DNA of 8,790 bases from Paracoccaceae bacterium (GTDB lineage: Bacteria > Pseudomonadota > Alphaproteobacteria > Rhodobacterales > Rhodobacteraceae), in NCBI GenBank assembly GCA_007131945.1, contig SLPP01000350.1, forward strand, positions 1 through 8,790. The letters run 5' to 3'. The notes beneath the pieces are model-generated. The model was not told where the DNA came from and ran no database searches. It worked only from the letters and a program-made list of their open reading frames with translations. The position numbers and the translations under genes are program-made. The stretch's first letter is position 1, and each line of letters begins with the position of its first letter. Positions 6,080-8,790 of the stretch are shown here, piece after piece.

Positions 6080-6093
6080 GCGCCGCTCGGCGC
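6080..6093. terminator. Hairpin between convergent LysR and pdxJ stops
   Basis: GCGCC (6080-6084) and GGCGC (6089-6093) form a 5-bp stem with a 4-base loop in the 17-base gap between the two stop codons. It could serve both directions, but the stem is short and no T-run follows. Confidence 0.35.
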
Positions 6094-6852
6094 TCAGGCC
6101 CGCGCCGCGTCCATCCGGCGGCGCATCTCGGCGATCGCCGGGCCGAGGCCCATGAAGACCGCCTCGGCGACCAGGAAATGGCCGATATTGACCTCGCGCA
6201 CCGCGTCCATCGCGGCGAAGGGGGCAACGGTGTCGAAGGTCAGTCCGTGGCCGGCATGGACCTCGAGCCCGGCGGCATGCGCCGCCTCGATCGCGCGGCG
6301 CAGCGCGGCCAGTTCGGCCTCGGCCGCCTCCGCCCGGCCCTCGGCGACGAGATCGCAGTAATGGCCGGTATGGAACTCGACCACCGACGCGCCGACGCGC
6401 AGGGCCGCCTCGACCTGCCGCGCGTCATGGCCGATGAACAGCGAGACGCGGCAGCCGGCGTCGCGCAGGGGCGCGATGAAGCCGGTCAGGCGGTTCGCGT
6501 CCGCGGCGACCTCGAGCCCGCCCTCGGTGGTGCGCTCCTCGCGCTTCTCGGGCACGATGCAGACGGCATGCGGCTTGTGACGCAGCGCGATCGCCTGCAT
6601 CTCTGCGGTCGCCGCCATCTCGAAGTTCAGCGGCAGCGCGATCGCCTGCATCAGCCGGGCGATGTCGTCATCGACGATATGCCGGCGATCCTCGCGCAGA
6701 TGGGCGGTGATGCCGTCCGCCCCCGCTGCCTCGGCCAGAAGCGCGGCGCGCACCGGGTCCGGATAGGCCGATCCGCGGGCGTTGCGCAGCGTGGCGACGT
6801 GGTCGATGTTGACGCCCAGCCGGATCGGCGGTCGCATGGGTTGGCTGCTCAT
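6094..6852 (-). CDS. pdxJ: Pyridoxine 5'-phosphate synthase
   Basis: PdxJ condenses 1-deoxy-D-xylulose 5-phosphate with 3-amino-2-oxopropyl phosphate to pyridoxine 5'-phosphate, the last ring-forming step of the DXP-dependent vitamin B6 route (cytoplasm). The 252-residue TIM barrel shows the family signature NIDHVATLRNAR at 15-26 (His18, Arg23), GITAHLREDRRHI at 47-59, NFEMA with Glu78, EFHTGHY at 159-165, the AGHGL catalytic histidine His202, and the phosphate site NIGHFL at 222-227. The ATG at 6852 is chosen because GGAGA lies 6-7 bases upstream; an internal ATG at 6837 has no such site. The start overlaps the stop of the DUF2062 gene by 4 bases (ATGA), implying translational coupling within the rsh operon. 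Confidence 0.97.
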   Translation of the reverse strand: MSSQPMRPPIRLGVNIDHVATLRNARGSAYPDPVRAALLAEAAGADGITAHLREDRRHIVDDDIARLMQAIALPLNFEMAATAEMQAIALRHKPHAVCIVPEKREERTTEGGLEVAADANRLTGFIAPLRDAGCRVSLFIGHDARQVEAALRVGASVVEFHTGHYCDLVAEGRAEAAEAELAALRRAIEAAHAAGLEVHAGHGLTFDTVAPFAAMDAVREVNIGHFLVAEAVFMGLGPAIAEMRRRMDAARA

Positions 6853-7496
6853 GTCTTCTCTCCGGTCTCGCGTTCGCGTTGCAGGGCGCGGGCCGCCTCG
6901 AACCGCTCCTTCAGCTTCTGGTAGCGCCGGCGCTGATAGGCGTTCACCAACGGCAGGCAGAGGTAGTACATCGCCACCGAACTGGGAATGCCCAGGATCG
7001 TGCCACCCAGCATGAACGGGAAGAAGACCCGCCAGAGAAAGAGCTGCAGCCGCCCCCAATAGACCTTCTCGCCCAGCACCAGCCCCCAGAGATTGGCGGT
7101 CAGTTCCGAGGTGGCGCTGCCGGTCGCGGCCATTACCTCGACGAATTTCATGCTGCCGGGATTGCCCAGCAGCCAGTTGCCCAGCTCCAGCGCCGAGACG
7201 GCGATGATCGGGAAGGTGATCGGATTGCCGAAGAAGGTGCCGAGCAGCGCGGCGACGATGTTGCCGCGGAACGCCCAGGCAAGCAGCGCGGCGAGCAGGA
7301 AATGCAGCCCCCAGAGCGGCAGGAAGGACACGAAGGACCCGCAGGCGATGCCGACGCAGATCCGGTGCGGCGTGTCGGGCAGCCGGCGCAGCCGGTGCAG
7401 GACGTAGGAGGTCGCCCGCGTCCAGCCCCCGCGCGGATAGAAGAACTCGATCAGCCGGCGCGAGAAGCTCTGTCGTGTCCGGCGCTTGAAGACCAC
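6849..7496 (-). CDS. DUF2062 family membrane protein
   Basis: Integral membrane protein of unknown function, 215 residues from the chosen start. An N-terminal basic and amphipathic part (about 1-44, with FFYPRGGW near 18-25) precedes the conserved DUF2062 core: a membrane segment at about 46-75 carrying SFLPLWGLHFLLA, then the hallmark FFGNPITFP at about 88-96 leading into a second hydrophobic segment. A third hydrophobic region lies at about 152-185 and the tail is a charged, probably helical Arg/Glu-rich stretch. I chose the GTG at 7496 (MVFKRR), which leaves 19 bases after the rsh stop; the reading frame stays open to 7574, but that would overlap rsh and add residues without family character. 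The ribosome site is weak (GAGGGA about 13 bases upstream). It links rsh to pdxJ in one operon. Confidence 0.82.
   Translation of the reverse strand: MVFKRRTRQSFSRRLIEFFYPRGGWTRATSYVLHRLRRLPDTPHRICVGIACGSFVSFLPLWGLHFLLAALLAWAFRGNIVAALLGTFFGNPITFPIIAVSALELGNWLLGNPGSMKFVEVMAATGSATSELTANLWGLVLGEKVYWGRLQLFLWRVFFPFMLGGTILGIPSSVAMYYLCLPLVNAYQRRRYQKLKERFEAARALQRERETGEKT
6858..6862 (-). promoter_or_regulatory. pdxJ ribosome binding site
   Basis: GGAGA on the minus strand, about 6 bases before the pdxJ ATG and inside the last codons of the DUF2062 gene. It decides the pdxJ start over the internal ATG at 6837. Confidence 0.55.
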
Positions 7497-7515
7497 CGCG
7501 TGCTTCGTCCCTCGC

Positions 7516-8790
7516 TCACGGCTGCCGCGTCGGATCGCGGAAACGGGCAACCTGGGCCACGTCGCTTTCCGCATCCAGAACCGTCAGGATACGGTGCAGA
7601 TGCTCGGCGTCGCGCACGTCGACCTCGACCACCAGGCGGAAGAAATCGGGCTTGCGATCGACGAACCGCAAATCCGAGATATTGGCCTTCTGCTCGCCGA
7701 TCAAGGTGCAGATGCGCCCGAGCACCCCGGTCGCGTGGGCGATGGTGATGTCGAGCGCGACGGTGTAGACCGGTGGGTGCCGGCCCTCGTGCCAGCGCAG
7801 GTCGATCCAGCGCTCGGGCTGTTCCTCCAGCGTCGCCAGCACGTCGCAGTCGATGGCATGCGCCACGACCCCCTTGCCGCGATAGGTGATGCCGACGATC
7901 CGCTCGCCCGGCACCGGCTGGCAGCAGGTGGCGCGGCGGAAGCGCTGGCCGGGCTCCAGCCCGACGACCGGGCGGGCGATGTCGACTTCCTCGGGCGGGC
8001 GCGTGGCAAGCTCGGGATAGAGCTTCTCGACCACGCCGCGGGCGCTGATCTCGGCGCTGCCGATCTTCGACAGGAGATCGGCGCGACCCTTCAGCCCCAG
8101 CGTCTTGGCGGCGGTATCGAGCGCCTTGTCGGTGACCCTGCGGCCGACATTCTCGAAGGCGACGCGGGCCAGTTCGTGGCCCAGCGCGATGAAGCGCTCG
8201 CGGTCCTCCTCGCGCAGCGAGCGGCGGATCGCGGCCTTGGCGCGCCCGGTATGGACCAGTTCGATCCAGCTCGCCTGCGGCCGCTGCCCCTCGGCGGTGA
8301 TGATCTCGACCGACTGGCCGTTCCTGAGCCGCGTCCACAGCGGCACGCGCAGCCCGTCGACCTTGGCCGAGACGGTGGCATTGCCGATCCGCGTGTGGAT
8401 CGCATAGGCGAAATCGAGCGGCGTCGCGCCGCGCGGCAGCTGCACCACGTCGCCCTTGGGCGTGAAGCAGAAGACCTGGTCGGCATACATCTCGAGCTTG
8501 ACATGTTCGAGGAACTCGTCGTGGTCCTCGGCCGAGTCCAGCCGCTCGGTCAGCGTCGCGATCCACTTCGCCGGATCGACGGCGAAGGGGTTCGCCGTGC
8601 GCGCGCCGTCGCGATAGGCCCAGTGCGCCGCCACCCCGGCCTCGGCCACCTCGTGCATCTCGCGGGTGCGGATCTGCACCTCTACCCGCTTGCCGTCGCG
8701 GCCCGAGACGGTGGTGTGGATCGAGCGGTAGCCGTTCTGCTTCGGCTGGCTGATATAGTCCTTGAACCGCCCCGGCACCGCCCGCCAGCG
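7516..8790 (-). CDS. rsh: Bifunctional (p)ppGpp synthetase/hydrolase, C-terminal part
   Basis: RelA/SpoT homologue that makes and degrades the alarmone (p)ppGpp in response to starvation. The gene runs off the right edge: 424 residues are visible, and the hydrolase (HD) domain and the first part of the synthetase domain lie outside. Visible parts in order: the end of the synthetase domain (GRFKDYI near 7-13, NGYRSIHT near 19-26, QIRT near 39-42, AAHWAYR near 54-60); the TGS domain (VFCFTPKGDVVQLPRGAT near 106-123 to about 168); a helical domain; the conserved-cysteine domain (CCQPVPGE near 289-296, then HAIDC); and a C-terminal ACT domain (about 341-418). Alphaproteobacteria usually carry one such bifunctional protein, commonly called Rsh or SpoT; that this copy is bifunctional cannot be checked without the missing HD domain. 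First visible gene of the operon with DUF2062 and pdxJ. Confidence 0.95.
   Translation of the reverse strand, partial: RWRAVPGRFKDYISQPKQNGYRSIHTTVSGRDGKRVEVQIRTREMHEVAEAGVAAHWAYRDGARTANPFAVDPAKWIATLTERLDSAEDHDEFLEHVKLEMYADQVFCFTPKGDVVQLPRGATPLDFAYAIHTRIGNATVSAKVDGLRVPLWTRLRNGQSVEIITAEGQRPQASWIELVHTGRAKAAIRRSLREEDRERFIALGHELARVAFENVGRRVTDKALDTAAKTLGLKGRADLLSKIGSAEISARGVVEKLYPELATRPPEEVDIARPVVGLEPGQRFRRATCCQPVPGERIVGITYRGKGVVAHAIDCDVLATLEEQPERWIDLRWHEGRHPPVYTVALDITIAHATGVLGRICTLIGEQKANISDLRFVDRKPDFFRLVVEVDVRDAEHLHRILTVLDAESDVAQVARFRDPTRQP

Noticed and set aside
4846..6924. 692-codon plus-strand reading frame
   Set aside because: Crosses the peptidase, LysR and pdxJ genes in the wrong frames; composition is that of a GC shadow.
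7497..7574. N-terminal extension of the DUF2062 protein
   Set aside because: It would overlap the 3' end of rsh, and the family-like start MVFKRR fits the GTG at 7496.
1..8790. Defence system, CRISPR array, prophage or transposon
   Set aside because: No regular spaced repeats, transposase, integrase or nuclease-toxin genes; all long genes belong to housekeeping or common families.

Overview
The window looks like a chromosomal stretch of a high-GC alphaproteobacterium, most likely a Rhodobacteraceae member (Paracoccus/Rhodobacter type). This is an inference from the very high GC at third codon positions, the rsh–DUF2062–pdxJ gene order, the protein sequences themselves and GANTC sites in intergenic DNA. 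No rRNA, tRNA, CRISPR array, insertion sequence or phage gene is visible. It reads as housekeeping chromosome, and I found no clearly new multi-gene system.

Layout. 1-167: a non-coding left edge with strong GC-rich inverted repeats beyond the uvrC stop. 168-2024 (-): uvrC, nucleotide excision repair nuclease. 2025-2324: about 300 bases of clearly AT-richer DNA holding several palindromes and direct repeats; this is the uvrC upstream region and the most interesting non-coding part. 2325-5075 (-): a compact four-gene cluster, transcribed from an S49 (SppA/SohB-like) peptidase through a 62-residue membrane-anchored Cys4 protein and a CaCA-type Na+/Ca2+ exchanger to a pteridine-reductase-like SDR, with gaps or overlaps of at most 18 bases. 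5076-5155: a divergent control region with a hairpin followed by a T-rich run. 5156-6076 (+): a LysR-type regulator. 6080-6093: a short hairpin between convergent stop codons. 6094-8790 (-): rsh (C-terminal part only, running off the right edge), a DUF2062 membrane protein and pdxJ, tightly packed as one operon.

How the genes relate. The right-hand operon pairs the (p)ppGpp synthetase/hydrolase with pyridoxine 5'-phosphate synthase and a small membrane protein, an order common in Rhodobacteraceae. The usual acpS–lepB–rnc continuation is absent here; the convergent LysR gene follows pdxJ instead. The central cluster joins envelope or protein quality control (S49 peptidase), cation exchange and pterin/folate reduction. 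No shared pathway is obvious, and the tight spacing, including a TGATG stop/start overlap, is the main evidence for co-expression. uvrC has its own ready-made control region without an alphaproteobacterial LexA box.
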